This document shows, in pieces, positions 34,920-43,636 of a stretch of 64,000 nucleotides of DNA. This DNA comes from Mesorhizobium tamadayense (GTDB lineage Bacteria; Pseudomonadota; Alphaproteobacteria; Rhizobiales; Rhizobiaceae). Numbering within the stretch: position 1 is the stretch's first letter; each line of letters starts with the position of its first letter. The stretch spans positions 28,470-92,469 of the forward strand of contig NZ_RQXT01000024.1 in NCBI RefSeq assembly GCF_003863365.1, written 5' to 3'. Position numbers and translations under genes: made by a program. The notes beneath the pieces are model-generated. The model had not been told where the DNA came from. It did no database searches and saw only the letters and a program-made list of their open reading frames with translations.

Positions 34920-35795
34920 ATGAGCGCGGGACGCCTCGCCACCTTCACCGCCGGCGGCAAGACGCGCTACGGCGCTATCACTGGCAAAGGCGTCGTTGAC
35001 CTTTCGGCGCGCCACAAAGAATGGCCGACGCTGCGCGAGGTGATCGAGGCCGGCGCGCTCGTGAAACTTGCTGAGGAGGCGGAAGGCCTCGCTGCCGATT
35101 TCCGGGTCGAGGACATCGCTTACGCGATCCCGGTCCCCTCCCCGGAAAAGATCATCTGCGTCGGCGTCAACTATCCGGACCGCAACGAGGAGTACAAGGA
35201 TGGGCAGGCGGCACCCTCGAACCCGTCGCTGTTCATCCGCTTTCCGCGCTCTTTCGTCGGCCATGGCGCGCCGCTGGTGCGGCCGCCGGAATCGCCGCAG
35301 CTCGATTATGAGGGCGAGATCGTCATCGTCATCGGCAAGGGCGGCCGGCGCATCGCCGAGGCTGACGCGCTCAGCCATATCGCGGCGCTCTCGCTGTGCA
35401 ACGAAGGCACCATCCGCGACTGGGTGCGCCACGCCAAGTTCAACGTCACGCAGGGCAAGAATTTCGACCGAACCGGTTCGATCGGGCCGTGGCTGGTGCC
35501 GTTCGCCGACGAGACGCAGATCGCCGATATATCGCTCACCACCCGTGTCAATGGCGAGGTGCGCCAGCAGGACCGCACCGGACGCATGATCTTTTCCTTC
35601 CGCAAGATCATCAACTACATCTCCACCTTCACCACGCTGGTGCCGGGCGACGTCATCGTCACCGGCACGCCGACGGGCGCCGGCGCCCGTTTCGATCCGC
35701 CGGTGTGGCTGAAGCCGGGCGACGTCATCGAGGTCGAGGCCGACGGCATCGGGCGGCTTAGCAACGGCGTCGTGGACGAAGGGGCCGACCGATGA
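34920..35795 (+). CDS. hpaG: Fumarylacetoacetate hydrolase family protein; HpaG-type decarboxylase/isomerase
   Basis: A single-domain FAH protein of 291 residues: KIICVGVNYPDRNEEYKDGQ, LDYEGEIVIVIGKGG (metal-binding acidic residues), LCNEGTIRDWVRHAKFNVTQ, GKNFDRTGSIGPW and VIVTGTPTGAGARFDPPVWL. By position between hpaD and hpaH it should perform the HpaG step (5-carboxymethyl-2-oxohex-3-ene-1,7-dioate decarboxylation). The E. coli HpaG is a two-domain fusion, whereas here there is one domain. The ATG at 34920 follows GTGGAG; ATG 34905 is possible. Confidence 0.83.
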   Translation: MSAGRLATFTAGGKTRYGAITGKGVVDLSARHKEWPTLREVIEAGALVKLAEEAEGLAADFRVEDIAYAIPVPSPEKIICVGVNYPDRNEEYKDGQAAPSNPSLFIRFPRSFVGHGAPLVRPPESPQLDYEGEIVIVIGKGGRRIAEADALSHIAALSLCNEGTIRDWVRHAKFNVTQGKNFDRTGSIGPWLVPFADETQIADISLTTRVNGEVRQQDRTGRMIFSFRKIINYISTFTTLVPGDVIVTGTPTGAGARFDPPVWLKPGDVIEVEADGIGRLSNGVVDEGADR

Positions 35796-36595
35796 TGACG
35801 GAGCAGCAAGTCGAGGACACCGCACAGCGGCTGTTCGAAGCCGAGCGCGACCGCCGCCAGATCGGGCTGCTCAGCCTCGACTTTCCCCGAGCGACGATGG
35901 ACGACGCCTATCGCGTGCAGGCGGCGCTGGTGAAGCGGAAGGCGGCGTCCGGACTCACGGTCAAGGGTTGGAAGATCGGCCTGACCTCGAAGGCAATGCA
36001 ATCGGCGCTGGGTATCGACATTCCGGATTCCGGCATTCTGTTCGACGACATGTTCTTCGAGGATGGCGGCACGGTGCCGGCCGGCCGCTTCATCCAGCCA
36101 CGCATCGAGGCCGAGATCGCCTTCGTCATGAAGGCCCCGCTCGCCGGCCCGGACGTGTCGATCGACGACGTGCTCGACGCCACTGATCATATCACCCCGG
36201 CGCTGGAGATTCTCGACACCCGCATCGAGCGGATGAACAAGGAGACCGGCAAAATCAGGACCTTCTTCGACACGATCTCGGACAATGCCGCCAATGCCGG
36301 CATCGTCGTCGGCGGCCGCTCGGCCGGTCCGCGCGAGGCGGACCTGCGCTGGGTCGGCGCCATCGTGTCGCGCAATGGCGAGGTCGAGGAGACGGGGCTC
36401 GGCGCCGGGGTGCTCGACCATCCCGCCAAGGGCATCGTCTGGCTCGCCAACCGGCTTCACCAATACGGCATGCAAATCGACGCCGGACAGCTCGTGCTGT
36501 CGGGCTCCTTCATCCGGCCGGTCGAATGCCGGCACGGCGACCGGTTCGTTTCGGATTTCGGGCCCTTTGGTGCGATCCGCATCGCCTTCGCCTGA
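35792..36595 (+). CDS. hpaH: 2-oxo-hept-3-ene-1,7-dioate hydratase HpaH
   Basis: A 267-residue hydratase of the FAH-like MhpD/HpaH group: GWKIGLTSKAMQSALGIDIP, DSGILFDDMFFEDGGTVPAG, IQPRIEAEIAFVMKAPL and GAGVLDHPAKGIVWLANRLH. It adds water to the dienoate produced by HpaG. The ATG overlaps the hpaG stop (ATGATGA). The next enzyme of the pathway, the HpaI aldolase, is not found downstream or elsewhere in the window. Confidence 0.92.
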   Translation: MMTEQQVEDTAQRLFEAERDRRQIGLLSLDFPRATMDDAYRVQAALVKRKAASGLTVKGWKIGLTSKAMQSALGIDIPDSGILFDDMFFEDGGTVPAGRFIQPRIEAEIAFVMKAPLAGPDVSIDDVLDATDHITPALEILDTRIERMNKETGKIRTFFDTISDNAANAGIVVGGRSAGPREADLRWVGAIVSRNGEVEETGLGAGVLDHPAKGIVWLANRLHQYGMQIDAGQLVLSGSFIRPVECRHGDRFVSDFGPFGAIRIAFA

Positions 36596-36622
36596 CCCCT
36601 TTGTTTCCACTGGAAAGAAAAA

Positions 36623-36647
36623 GGCCGGGCGCGAAAGCGGCCCGGCC
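36623..36647. terminator. Intrinsic terminator hairpin after hpaH; T tract on the minus strand
   Basis: GGCCGGGC (36623-36630) pairs with GCCCGGCC (36640-36647). On the minus strand the stem is followed by TTTTTCTTT, a classical terminator for the dioxygenase gene at 37832-36813. On the plus strand it lies about 30 bp past the hpaH stop and may also end that transcript. The rest of the 36596-36812 gap shows nothing. Confidence 0.7.
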
Positions 36648-36812
36648 AAGAAATGAAGGTCATAACCTTCAGAGGGGAACATCGTCCGGCGCAATGGGAG
36701 GAAAACACCGGACGACACCCGTTATTTGGGCCTTGGCCGGCCGGTTTGCGACGAACAGAATTCCAAAAAATGCCAAAAACGCGAAAAAATATCGCTTGGC
36801 CACGGGCAAAGC

Positions 36813-37832
36813 TCAGCCGGCCGCCGCTGCCTTTTCCAGCAGGTCGGCATAGTGCCGCTTCGCCACGTCGGGATGCGACCTCAGCCGGCTCTTCAGCACA
36901 TTCGTTCCGACGTCGCGGAACAGCGGATTATCGGGATCGCTGGCCGGGCCGCGCGCCTCGGCCGCCAGTTCCTCCGGCAGGTCGAGCAGCGGGATCGTCG
37001 CGTCGAGCCGGGCGCTGAAGAAGAACGGCACCGAGATCCGCTCGACGCCGGCCGCCGGCGTGACGACGCGATGCACAGTTGCCCTGAGATAGCCGTTCGA
37101 GGCGAGCTCGAGCAGTTCGCCGATATTGACCACCAGCGTTTGCGGAATCGGATCCACATCGACCCAGCTGCCGTCATACTCGACCTGCAGCCCCTTGTTC
37201 TCGTCCTGCAGCAGAAGGGTGAGGAAGCCGCCGTCCTTGTGCGCGCCGACGCCCTGGTCGTGGCCGGTGACGTCCCGACCGGGATAGCGCACGATCTTCA
37301 TGCGATGGTTCGGCTCGCCGCGATAGATCGGATCGAAGGCGTCCTCGGGCTGGTCGAGCGATAGCGCGAAAGCCTTGAGCAGCCGGATCGCCACCCCGGT
37401 CGCCTTGGCCTGCCAGGCAAGCAGCGCCGGCTGCAGATCGGGAAGCGCCGCCGGCCACTGGTTCGGGCCTTGCAGGCGCGTCCAGGCCGGCACGCCTTGT
37501 CCCTGTGGAATAGTCGCGCGCTCGACGCCGATGTCGAGCTGCTCGCGCCAGTCGGCCTTGCCCCTGGTGAGTTCGCCGCCGGCGCGTGTGTAGCCGCGGA
37601 ACTGCGGCGACTTCACCATTTCGATGCCAAGCTTGTCGGCTTCCGGTAGAGCAAAGAAGCGGTGCGCGGCGTTGAGCACGCCGTCGATATCCGGTTGCGT
37701 TATGCCGTGGCCGCTGAGGTAGAAGAAGCCGACATCGCGGGCGGCGGTGCGCAGATCAAACAAGAAAGTCCGCAGTTCCGACTGGCCCTGCTCAAGGCGG
37801 TCGAGATCGAGCACCGGGATTATTCTGGCCAT
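36813..37832 (-). CDS. Isopenicillin N synthase-like Fe(II)/2-oxoglutarate dioxygenase
   Basis: The 339-residue protein has the N-terminal non-haem dioxygenase region (IIPVLDLDRLEQGQSELRTF, VGFFYLSGHGI) and the double-stranded helix with iron ligands HxD in GVGAHKDGGFLTLLL and histidine in LRATVHRVV, plus RISVPFFF where arginine and serine bind 2-oxoglutarate. The start at 37832 is chosen over 37880 by AGAGGA. It stands alone between hpaH and metI. Bacterial members hydroxylate small metabolites; the substrate is unknown. Confidence 0.88.
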   Translation of the reverse strand: MARIIPVLDLDRLEQGQSELRTFLFDLRTAARDVGFFYLSGHGITQPDIDGVLNAAHRFFALPEADKLGIEMVKSPQFRGYTRAGGELTRGKADWREQLDIGVERATIPQGQGVPAWTRLQGPNQWPAALPDLQPALLAWQAKATGVAIRLLKAFALSLDQPEDAFDPIYRGEPNHRMKIVRYPGRDVTGHDQGVGAHKDGGFLTLLLQDENKGLQVEYDGSWVDVDPIPQTLVVNIGELLELASNGYLRATVHRVVTPAAGVERISVPFFFSARLDATIPLLDLPEELAAEARGPASDPDNPLFRDVGTNVLKSRLRSHPDVAKRHYADLLEKAAAAG

Positions 37833-37997
37833 GGACAGGTTCCTCTTACGGCAACTTGCGACCCCGCCGCACGATGACATGCGCGCCTTTGCGGGTGAAG
37901 AAACGTGGCGACCAATCTCACTGAAAACGGAGCAAGCCTCCGCTCAATTCATGGGCTTTGCGGCAAATTGCGTTCGATGCCGCTTGTCGCACGTCGC

Positions 37998-38654
37998 TCA
38001 TCCGCGATGATCCAGCCGCGCGACCAGCCGGTCGCCGATCCACTGAATGCCGCAGACCAGAACGATGAGCACGATGACGACGGCGATCATCACGCTGGTC
38101 TCGAAACGCTGGTAGCCGTAGCGGATGGCGAGATCGCCAAGTCCGCCGGCGCCGATGGCGCCGGCCATGGCCGAGGCGCCGACAAGTGTCACCAACGTCA
38201 CCGTGAAGCCGGCGACGATGCCCGGCAGCGCCTCGGGCACCAGCACCTCGCGGATGATCGTCCAGCGGTTGCCGCCCATGGCGCGGGCCGCCTCGATCAG
38301 GCCGTGATCGACCTCGCGCAGCGACACCTCGGCGATGCGGGCATAGTAAGGCGTTGCCGCGATCGACAGCGGCACGATCGCCGCCCAGGTGCCGATCGAG
38401 GTGCCGACGATCAGCCGCGTCACCGGGATCAGCGCCACCAGCAGGATGATGAAGGGGACGGAGCGGAAGCCGTTGATCACCGCGCCGAGTATGCGATTGA
38501 CCCAAAGGCTTTCGGCGATGCCGCCGCGATCGGTGGCGATCAAGGCGAGCCCGAGCGGCAGGCCGAAGACCAGCGAGATCAGACCGGAGGCGCCGGTCAT
38601 CAGCACGGTCTCCCACACCGAGCGGAGCAGGAGTTCAAACAGGACCGGCGACAT
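37998..38654 (-). CDS. metI: Methionine ABC transporter permease MetI
   Basis: A 218-residue permease with about five membrane segments and the binding-protein-dependent transport motif EAARAMGGNRWTIIREVLVP. MetI-typical features are FGLPLGLALIATDRGG, NGFRSVPFIILLVALIPVTR and GASAMAGAIGAGGLGDLAIR. GGAGGTG lies 7 nt before the ATG at 38654. It overlaps the end of metN by 20 bp. D-/L-methionine uptake is the usual role; related systems take other compounds. Confidence 0.92.
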   Translation of the reverse strand: MSPVLFELLLRSVWETVLMTGASGLISLVFGLPLGLALIATDRGGIAESLWVNRILGAVINGFRSVPFIILLVALIPVTRLIVGTSIGTWAAIVPLSIAATPYYARIAEVSLREVDHGLIEAARAMGGNRWTIIREVLVPEALPGIVAGFTVTLVTLVGASAMAGAIGAGGLGDLAIRYGYQRFETSVMIAVVIVLIVLVCGIQWIGDRLVARLDHRG

Positions 38655-39726
38655 GGCCAAGCACCTCCACCCGCGCGCCGCGGTCTTTCAGGAATGCGAT
38701 TGTCTGCGCGAGACGGCCGGTATCAGCTCCGGGGACGGCGAGGAACAGCGTGCCGACCGGCTGATTCTGGACATGGTCGATGCCGCCATGCACGAGGCGC
38801 AACGGCGCAGGCACGCTGGCGCTCAGATCGGACAGCAGCGGGCCACGCGCCGCCTCACCCGCCACATCGATCCTGAGGATCGTTTCCGCGCCCTCGCCCG
38901 CGGCGAGCCGGCTCGCGATCTCGGGCGGCAGCTGCGGCCGGATGCCGCCGAGCAGGCTGCGGGTTATTTCCGATCGCGGATTGGCAAAGACCTGCCAGAC
39001 GGCGCCCTCCTCGACGATCCGCCCGGCATCGATCACCGCCACGCGATCGGCGATCGAGCGGATCACCTCCATCTCATGGGTGATGAGCAGGATGGTGAGG
39101 CGGAGCCTGGAATTGATGTCCTTGAGCAGCGCCAGGATCGAGCGCGTCGTCTCCGGATCGAGCGCCGAGGTCGCCTCGTCGGAGAGCAGCAAGGCCGGCC
39201 GCGCGGCCAGCGCCCTGGCAATGCCGACGCGCTGCTTCTGCCCGCCCGACAGCGACGCCGGATAGGCCTTCGCCTTCTCCGACAGGCCAACGAGCTGCAG
39301 CAGTTCCGCTGCGCGCGCCAAGCGCTCGGGGCGCGGCCGGCCGTCGATCTTGAGCGGCAGCGCGACGTTTTCCTCGACGGTCTTAGCCGACAAGAGGTTG
39401 AAGTGCTGGAACACCATGCCGATGCGGCGGCGCAGCGGCTGCAATTCACGCTCGCCCAGCCGGCTGATCTCGCGGCCCTCGATGAAGACCTCGCCGGAAT
39501 CGGGCCGCTCCAGGCCGTTCAGGCAGCGGATCAGCGTCGACTTGCCGGCGCCGCTGCGGCCGATGATGCCGAGGATCTCGCCCTTGCGTACCGTGAGCGA
39601 GACGCCGTCGAGCGCCGCCGTAGCGCCGAAGCGGCGCTTCAGGTCGACGAGGCGCACGACATCTTCCGTGCGGGCGATCGGCACCGAGTCCGTTATTTCG
39701 GCCGGCGCCGTGATATGCTGGTTCAT
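38635..39726 (-). CDS. metN: Methionine ABC transporter ATPase MetN
   Basis: A 363-residue ABC ATPase: Walker A GRSGAGKST, signature LSGGQKQRVGIARAL, Walker B LLLSDEATSALDP and H-loop LITHEMEV. The C-terminal extension is the ACT-like NIL domain (residues from about 280), which binds methionine and shuts off transport in E. coli MetN. The ATG at 39726 lies 83 bp after metQ. It is the middle gene of metQ-metN-metI. Confidence 0.93.
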   Translation of the reverse strand: MNQHITAPAEITDSVPIARTEDVVRLVDLKRRFGATAALDGVSLTVRKGEILGIIGRSGAGKSTLIRCLNGLERPDSGEVFIEGREISRLGERELQPLRRRIGMVFQHFNLLSAKTVEENVALPLKIDGRPRPERLARAAELLQLVGLSEKAKAYPASLSGGQKQRVGIARALAARPALLLSDEATSALDPETTRSILALLKDINSRLRLTILLITHEMEVIRSIADRVAVIDAGRIVEEGAVWQVFANPRSEITRSLLGGIRPQLPPEIASRLAAGEGAETILRIDVAGEAARGPLLSDLSASVPAPLRLVHGGIDHVQNQPVGTLFLAVPGADTGRLAQTIAFLKDRGARVEVLGHVAGPV

Positions 39727-39809
39727 CTCTGTTTCCGTTTCTGCGTCGCGCAAACGCGACGGCGGCCCGCTCAACAGCGGACCGCCCGTTCCTGCCAGCC
39801 ACGCGCCGA

Positions 39810-40661
39810 TCAATAGGCGCTGATCCCGGTGCCCTTGTAGACCTTGTCGAACTCGGCCTTCACCGTCTCGTTCTGGTAGGAGGCGACCAGGGTCTTCACC
39901 CAGGGCTCGTTCTCGCTGCCGGCCTTGACGGCGATGAAGTTGCGGTAGGGATTGTCGGCCACCGGCTCCTGCGCGATGCGGTTTTCCGGCGTCAGCCCGC
40001 TCTTCAGCGCCCAGTCGGTGTTGACCACGGCGGCGTCGAGATCGTCGACCGAGCGGCCGACGATGCCGGCGTCGAGCTCCTTGATCTCGAGCTTCTTCGG
40101 GTTCTCGGCGATGTCGGCGGTCGTCGCCAGGATGCCGATGCCGTCCTTCAGCTTGATCAGGCCTTCGTGCTCCAGCACATGCAGCGCGCGGCCTTCGTTG
40201 GACGGATCGTTGGGCAGGCCGATGACCGCGCCTTCCGGCAGATCGGCGACTTTGGTATGCTTCTTCGAATAAAGGCCGATCGGCCAGACGCCGGTATAGC
40301 CGACCGGGACGATGCGATAGCCTTGAGTCTTGATCTGGTTGTCGAGATACGGCTTGTGCTGGAAGGCATTGGCGTCGATCTCGCCGCGCTCGAGCGCCTC
40401 GTTGGGCTGGGTGTAGTCGTTGAAGACGACGGTCTCGATCGTCAGCCCTTTCTTGACCGCCTCGGCGGTGACGACCCGCCAGACGTCCTCGTCTTCGCCG
40501 CTGATGATACCGACCTTGATCGCCTTCTTGTCCTCGGCAAAGGACGGCGACGGCGCTGTGAGACCGATGACGGCAAATGTCGCGGCGAGAAGCGCGGCAA
40601 GTCCGGCGCGCCTGGTGATTGACGTAACGAGAGATACTGAAGCGTTGCCGCGTTCGGACAT
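39810..40661 (-). CDS. metQ: Methionine ABC transporter substrate-binding protein MetQ (NlpA family)
   Basis: A 283-residue periplasmic binding protein with a signal peptide ending about SPSFA-EDKK; there is no lipobox cysteine at the cleavage site, unlike enterobacterial MetQ. Typical motifs are IKVGIISGEDEDVWRVV, FNDYTQPNEALERGEIDANA, FQHKPYLDNQI and IGLPNDPSNEGRALHVLEHE. It is the first gene of the metQNI operon. Confidence 0.92.
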   Translation of the reverse strand: MSERGNASVSLVTSITRRAGLAALLAATFAVIGLTAPSPSFAEDKKAIKVGIISGEDEDVWRVVTAEAVKKGLTIETVVFNDYTQPNEALERGEIDANAFQHKPYLDNQIKTQGYRIVPVGYTGVWPIGLYSKKHTKVADLPEGAVIGLPNDPSNEGRALHVLEHEGLIKLKDGIGILATTADIAENPKKLEIKELDAGIVGRSVDDLDAAVVNTDWALKSGLTPENRIAQEPVADNPYRNFIAVKAGSENEPWVKTLVASYQNETVKAEFDKVYKGTGISAY

Positions 40662-40956
40662 GATGCGTTCCTTGCGATCCTGAATTCATTTCGGCCTGGC
40701 GGAATGCGAAGCCTCTATATCAGCATCACCAATGCTGCCCGGTTGAGCAAAGAAGCGCTTTTCCTATCAAACGGAACGCGGAAAATATTCTCTCAAAGAT
40801 TTAATGACTTGGAGCATACCGGCCACCGCCGAGCAGATATTCGACGTGGCGAAAGATCGAAGCGGCAGCGCCTATGAAGCGCGCTGCGAGACCACGCAGG
40901 CCCCGCCGCGATCGTTGCCATCGCCGTTCGCGGATCTTGCAATCGGCATGAACGAG
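40662..40956. other. Intergenic region upstream of metQ; no gene seen
   Basis: About 295 bp between metQ and the SDR stop. I see a small inverted repeat, CAGCAT (40721-40726) with ATGCTG (40732-40737), and no convincing SAM riboswitch core, promoter or short gene. A metQ promoter must lie here but no good -35/-10 pair stands out. Confidence 0.5.
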
Positions 40957-41646
40957 TCAGAACGTCTCGACCCATGGCCTGAGCTCGACCTCGAAGCTCC
41001 AGGCACTGCGATGCTGGCGATGGACCGCGAGATAGGTTTCGGCGATCGCGTCGGGCGACAGGCGGCGATCCGGCCGGTCGGGCTCGGCCGCCTGTCCGGG
41101 CGGCTCGATCTGGCCGTCGATGATGAAATGGGCGACATGGATGTTCTTCGGGCCAAGCTCGCGCGCCATCGATTGCGCCAGCCCGCGCAGCCCGAATTTC
41201 GGCATGGCGAAACCGGCAGAGCCGGAGAAGCCCTTGAGGCTTGCGGTGGCGCCGGTGAAGAGGATCGAGCCTGAGCCGCGCGCCAGAAGCCTACGCGCTG
41301 CCTGCTGGCCGACGAGGAAGCCGCCATAGGCGCCGACGAGCAGTGCCTGCTTGACCGCCTCGGGATCGAGCTCGACGATCGGGCCGCGCGTGCGGCCGCT
41401 GGCGTTGAAGACGGCAATCTCGAGGGGTCCGGCCTTGTCGGCCGTCTCGAACAGCCGTGCGACGGAGGCGGCATCCGACACGTCCGTCTCCACCGCCTGC
41501 GCGCCGGTCTCCTGAACCAGCGCGGCGAGCTTGTCGACGTTGCGGGCGGCCAGCACGACGCGAAAACCTTCCTTGCCGAGGAGCCGGGCCAACGAGGCGC
41601 TGAGGCCAGCTCCGGCACCCGCGATCACTGCGACATTGGCTGCCAT
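40957..41646 (-). CDS. Atypical SDR family protein with Phe in place of the catalytic Tyr
   Basis: The 229-residue protein has an SDR-type Rossmann start (AVIAGAGAGLSASLARLLGK) and ARNVDKL. Where classical SDRs have YxxxK it reads FAMPKFGLRGLAQSMAREL, so tyrosine is replaced by phenylalanine while the lysine remains. I believe a subgroup of SDRs shows this change, so it may be a natural variant with altered chemistry rather than a damaged gene. GGAGGA precedes the ATG at 41646; a longer open frame upstream was rejected. It is divergent from anmK. Confidence 0.85.
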   Translation of the reverse strand: MAANVAVIAGAGAGLSASLARLLGKEGFRVVLAARNVDKLAALVQETGAQAVETDVSDAASVARLFETADKAGPLEIAVFNASGRTRGPIVELDPEAVKQALLVGAYGGFLVGQQAARRLLARGSGSILFTGATASLKGFSGSAGFAMPKFGLRGLAQSMARELGPKNIHVAHFIIDGQIEPPGQAAEPDRPDRRLSPDAIAETYLAVHRQHRSAWSFEVELRPWVETF

Positions 41647-41981
41647 TTCGTTCCTCCCTGCGATGTCCTTCGATGTTCGGCCGACGCCGACACTCATGCC
41701 GTGTAGGTTCGCGCCTTTGGCGGCAAGAGGCAAGGATTGCGGTGCTCCAATTTCGCCGTTCGATGCAAAAGTCGCCGGCACATGCGACAGGTCCATCAGG
41801 GCCCAGGGCAATCGTCTCGGACAAACGACAGATCGTCGATGTCGGCGCCGCCCCTTGCCCTGCCGGGCATTTCTCCCCGTATAGTGACGGGGAGAAGGGG
41901 CCGGTCGCAGCGCCCTCGAAGGACTTGCCTGTCGGGCCGATCCGTCCGACACGTGAACCAACGGCGATTCGAGGAAGGACC
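41647..41981. other. Intergenic region between the divergent SDR and anmK genes
   Basis: This stretch of 335 bp contains no supported gene. It holds one clear palindromic repeat at 41871-41896. Open frames crossing the region are upstream extensions of the flanking genes without ribosome sites. Promoters for both genes must lie here but were not identifiable. Confidence 0.6.
41871..41896. repeat. Palindromic intergenic repeat upstream of anmK
   Basis: TTCTCCCCGT (41871-41880) and ACGGGGAGAA (41887-41896) form a perfect 10-bp stem with a 6-nt loop. The flank CCCTGCCGGGCAT resembles that of the repeat at 34862-34899, suggesting a related dispersed element. Confidence 0.7.
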
Positions 41982-43097
41982 ATGGAACCAATCTGGGCCG
42001 TCGGCCTGATGACCGGCACGGTGCTTGACGGCAACATCGACGTGGCGCTGATCAAGACCGACGGCGAGCGTGTAGCCGACTTCGGCACCTATACTTTAGC
42101 CCCCTACCCGCAATCGATCCGCAGCTTGCTCGAAGAGACGCTGCGCCAGGCGCGCGTCTGGAATTTCGAAGGGCCGGAACCGGCGATCTTCCACGAGGCC
42201 GAGGAAGCGCTGACGCGCGCACAGTCGGCCGCGGTCAAGGATCTCGTCGAAAGCTATGGGCTAACCATGGCCGATATCGGCGTCGTCGGCTTCCACGGCC
42301 AGACCGTGCTGCACCGTGCCCCACAGCCGGGACGGATCGGCCGCACCCGCCAGCTCGGCGACGGCGAGCTGATGGCAGCGCTTCTCGGCACCAAAGTCGC
42401 CTACGACTTCCGATCGGCCGATGTGGCCGCCGGCGGGCAAGGCGCGCCTTTGGCCGCCGCCTATCATGCGGCGCTGCTGAAGGATGCGGATGCCAGCGGC
42501 GACACGGCCGTGCTCAATCTCGGCGGCGTCGGCAACATCACCTGGTGGGACGGCAAGAACGCGATCGTCGCCTTCGACACCGGACCGGCCAATGCGCCGG
42601 TCAACGATTTCATCAAGTCGAAGGGTCTCGGCGAGATGGACCGCGACGGCAAGCTGGCGGCCGCGGGCAAGGTCGACGAGGCAAGGCTCGAGCGGCTGCT
42701 GCAGCATCCTTATCTCACCAAGCCTTACCCGAAATCGCTCGACCGTTTCGACTTCACCGCGGCGATGGCCGACGGGCTCGGCGCGGAGGATGGCGCGGCA
42801 ACGCTGACTGCCTTCACCGTCTCCGCGGTCGGCAAGGCGCTCGACCTGTTGCCGCGCCGGCCGAAGCGGCTGGCGGTCAGCGGCGGCGGCCGCCGCAATC
42901 GGACGATGATGGCAATGCTCGGCCGCCGCGCCGGCGTCGAGGTGGTGCAGGCCGAGACGCTGGGATGGAAGGGGGACGCGGTGGAGGCCGAATGCTTCGC
43001 CTTCCTCGCGGTGCGAGTGCTGCGCGGCCTGCCGATCAGCTTTCCGAGCACGACCGGCGTGCCGCAGCCGATGCGCGGCGGAAAACTGGCAGGCTGA
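41982..43097 (+). CDS. anmK: Anhydro-N-acetylmuramic acid kinase AnmK
   Basis: A 371-residue sugar kinase of the AnmK family: WAVGLMTGTVLDGNIDVALI (ATP-binding start), VVGFHGQTVLHRAP, YDFRSADVAAGGQGAPLAAA, VLNLGGVGNITWW, AFDTGPANAPVNDFI and LAVSGGGRRNRTMM. It cleaves and phosphorylates 1,6-anhydro-N-acetylmuramic acid in peptidoglycan recycling. GAGGAAGGA precedes the ATG at 41982. No other recycling gene is adjacent. Confidence 0.94.
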   Translation: MEPIWAVGLMTGTVLDGNIDVALIKTDGERVADFGTYTLAPYPQSIRSLLEETLRQARVWNFEGPEPAIFHEAEEALTRAQSAAVKDLVESYGLTMADIGVVGFHGQTVLHRAPQPGRIGRTRQLGDGELMAALLGTKVAYDFRSADVAAGGQGAPLAAAYHAALLKDADASGDTAVLNLGGVGNITWWDGKNAIVAFDTGPANAPVNDFIKSKGLGEMDRDGKLAAAGKVDEARLERLLQHPYLTKPYPKSLDRFDFTAAMADGLGAEDGAATLTAFTVSAVGKALDLLPRRPKRLAVSGGGRRNRTMMAMLGRRAGVEVVQAETLGWKGDAVEAECFAFLAVRVLRGLPISFPSTTGVPQPMRGGKLAG

Positions 43098-43111
43098 TCA
43101 GGTTCTTTTGT

Positions 43112-43156
43112 ACATGTCGTTAGCCCAAAACCGCTACGCACTTTTGGGCGACATGC
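43112..43156. repeat. Palindromic intergenic repeat after anmK
   Basis: CATGTCG (43113-43119) faces CGACATG (43149-43155), and the inner arms GCCCAAAA (43123-43130) and TTTTGGGC (43142-43149) also pair around CCGCTACGCAC. It sits between convergent anmK and the GNAT gene and could act as a terminator. Similar elements are common in Mesorhizobium genomes (recalled). Confidence 0.7.
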
Positions 43157-43157
43157 A

Positions 43158-43577
43158 TCAGAGCTTCTTCTGCAAGAAGACGCGGCTGCGGCCGGCGGGG
43201 AAATCAGCAAGCGTGCCGAACGGCTGGTAGCCCTGGCGCTGGTAGACCTTGGCGGCGACCGGATTGAAAGTGTCGATCCAGGCGGCTTGACAGCCGCGCG
43301 CCAGCGCTTCGCGTTCGGCGGCGTCCAGCATGCTGGCGGCGATGTGCTGGCCGCGCAGCTTTTCGTCGACCCACAGCCACTGCACGTAGAGCCAGCCCCA
43401 GGCGGTGTAGCCGGAAATGCCGGCGACAATCGCGCCGGCATCGTCGCGCACGAAGACGGCGAGCGTCTTGCGGCCTGAGGCGCCGACATCGCTGTCGTTG
43501 AAAGCGGTGAGCCCCTCGCCGACACGGGCGAGGTCCTGCGGCAAGGGCTCGGCGGTGATCTCGAGCGTCGTCTTCAT
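43158..43577 (-). CDS. GNAT family N-acetyltransferase
   Basis: A 139-residue acetyltransferase: YVQWLWVDEKLRGQHIAASM with the acetyl-CoA pyrophosphate loop RGQHIA, then ALARGCQAAWIDTFNPVAAK and VYQRQGYQPFGTLADFPAGR. The acceptor is unknown. It is transcribed toward anmK and is preceded by the MFS gene, which ends near it on the same strand (60-bp gap). Confidence 0.87.
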   Translation of the reverse strand: MKTTLEITAEPLPQDLARVGEGLTAFNDSDVGASGRKTLAVFVRDDAGAIVAGISGYTAWGWLYVQWLWVDEKLRGQHIAASMLDAAEREALARGCQAAWIDTFNPVAAKVYQRQGYQPFGTLADFPAGRSRVFLQKKL

Positions 43578-43636
43578 CGTGGCTCCGGTGCGGTTCGGAA
43601 GCCAGCCTTAGCGAAGGAGCGAGCGCAGACGCAAGC

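Noticed and set aside
35615..36718. A long minus-strand frame across hpaG/hpaH
   Set aside because: It is antisense to two well-supported pathway enzymes and shows no domain.
38635..40689. A 684-codon frame that spans metN and part of metQ
   Set aside because: Only the part from the ATG at 39726 encodes MetN; the upstream part is a shadow of metQ in another frame.
40662..40800. SAM-II riboswitch before metQ
   Set aside because: I looked for the conserved core and pseudoknot sequences and found none convincing.
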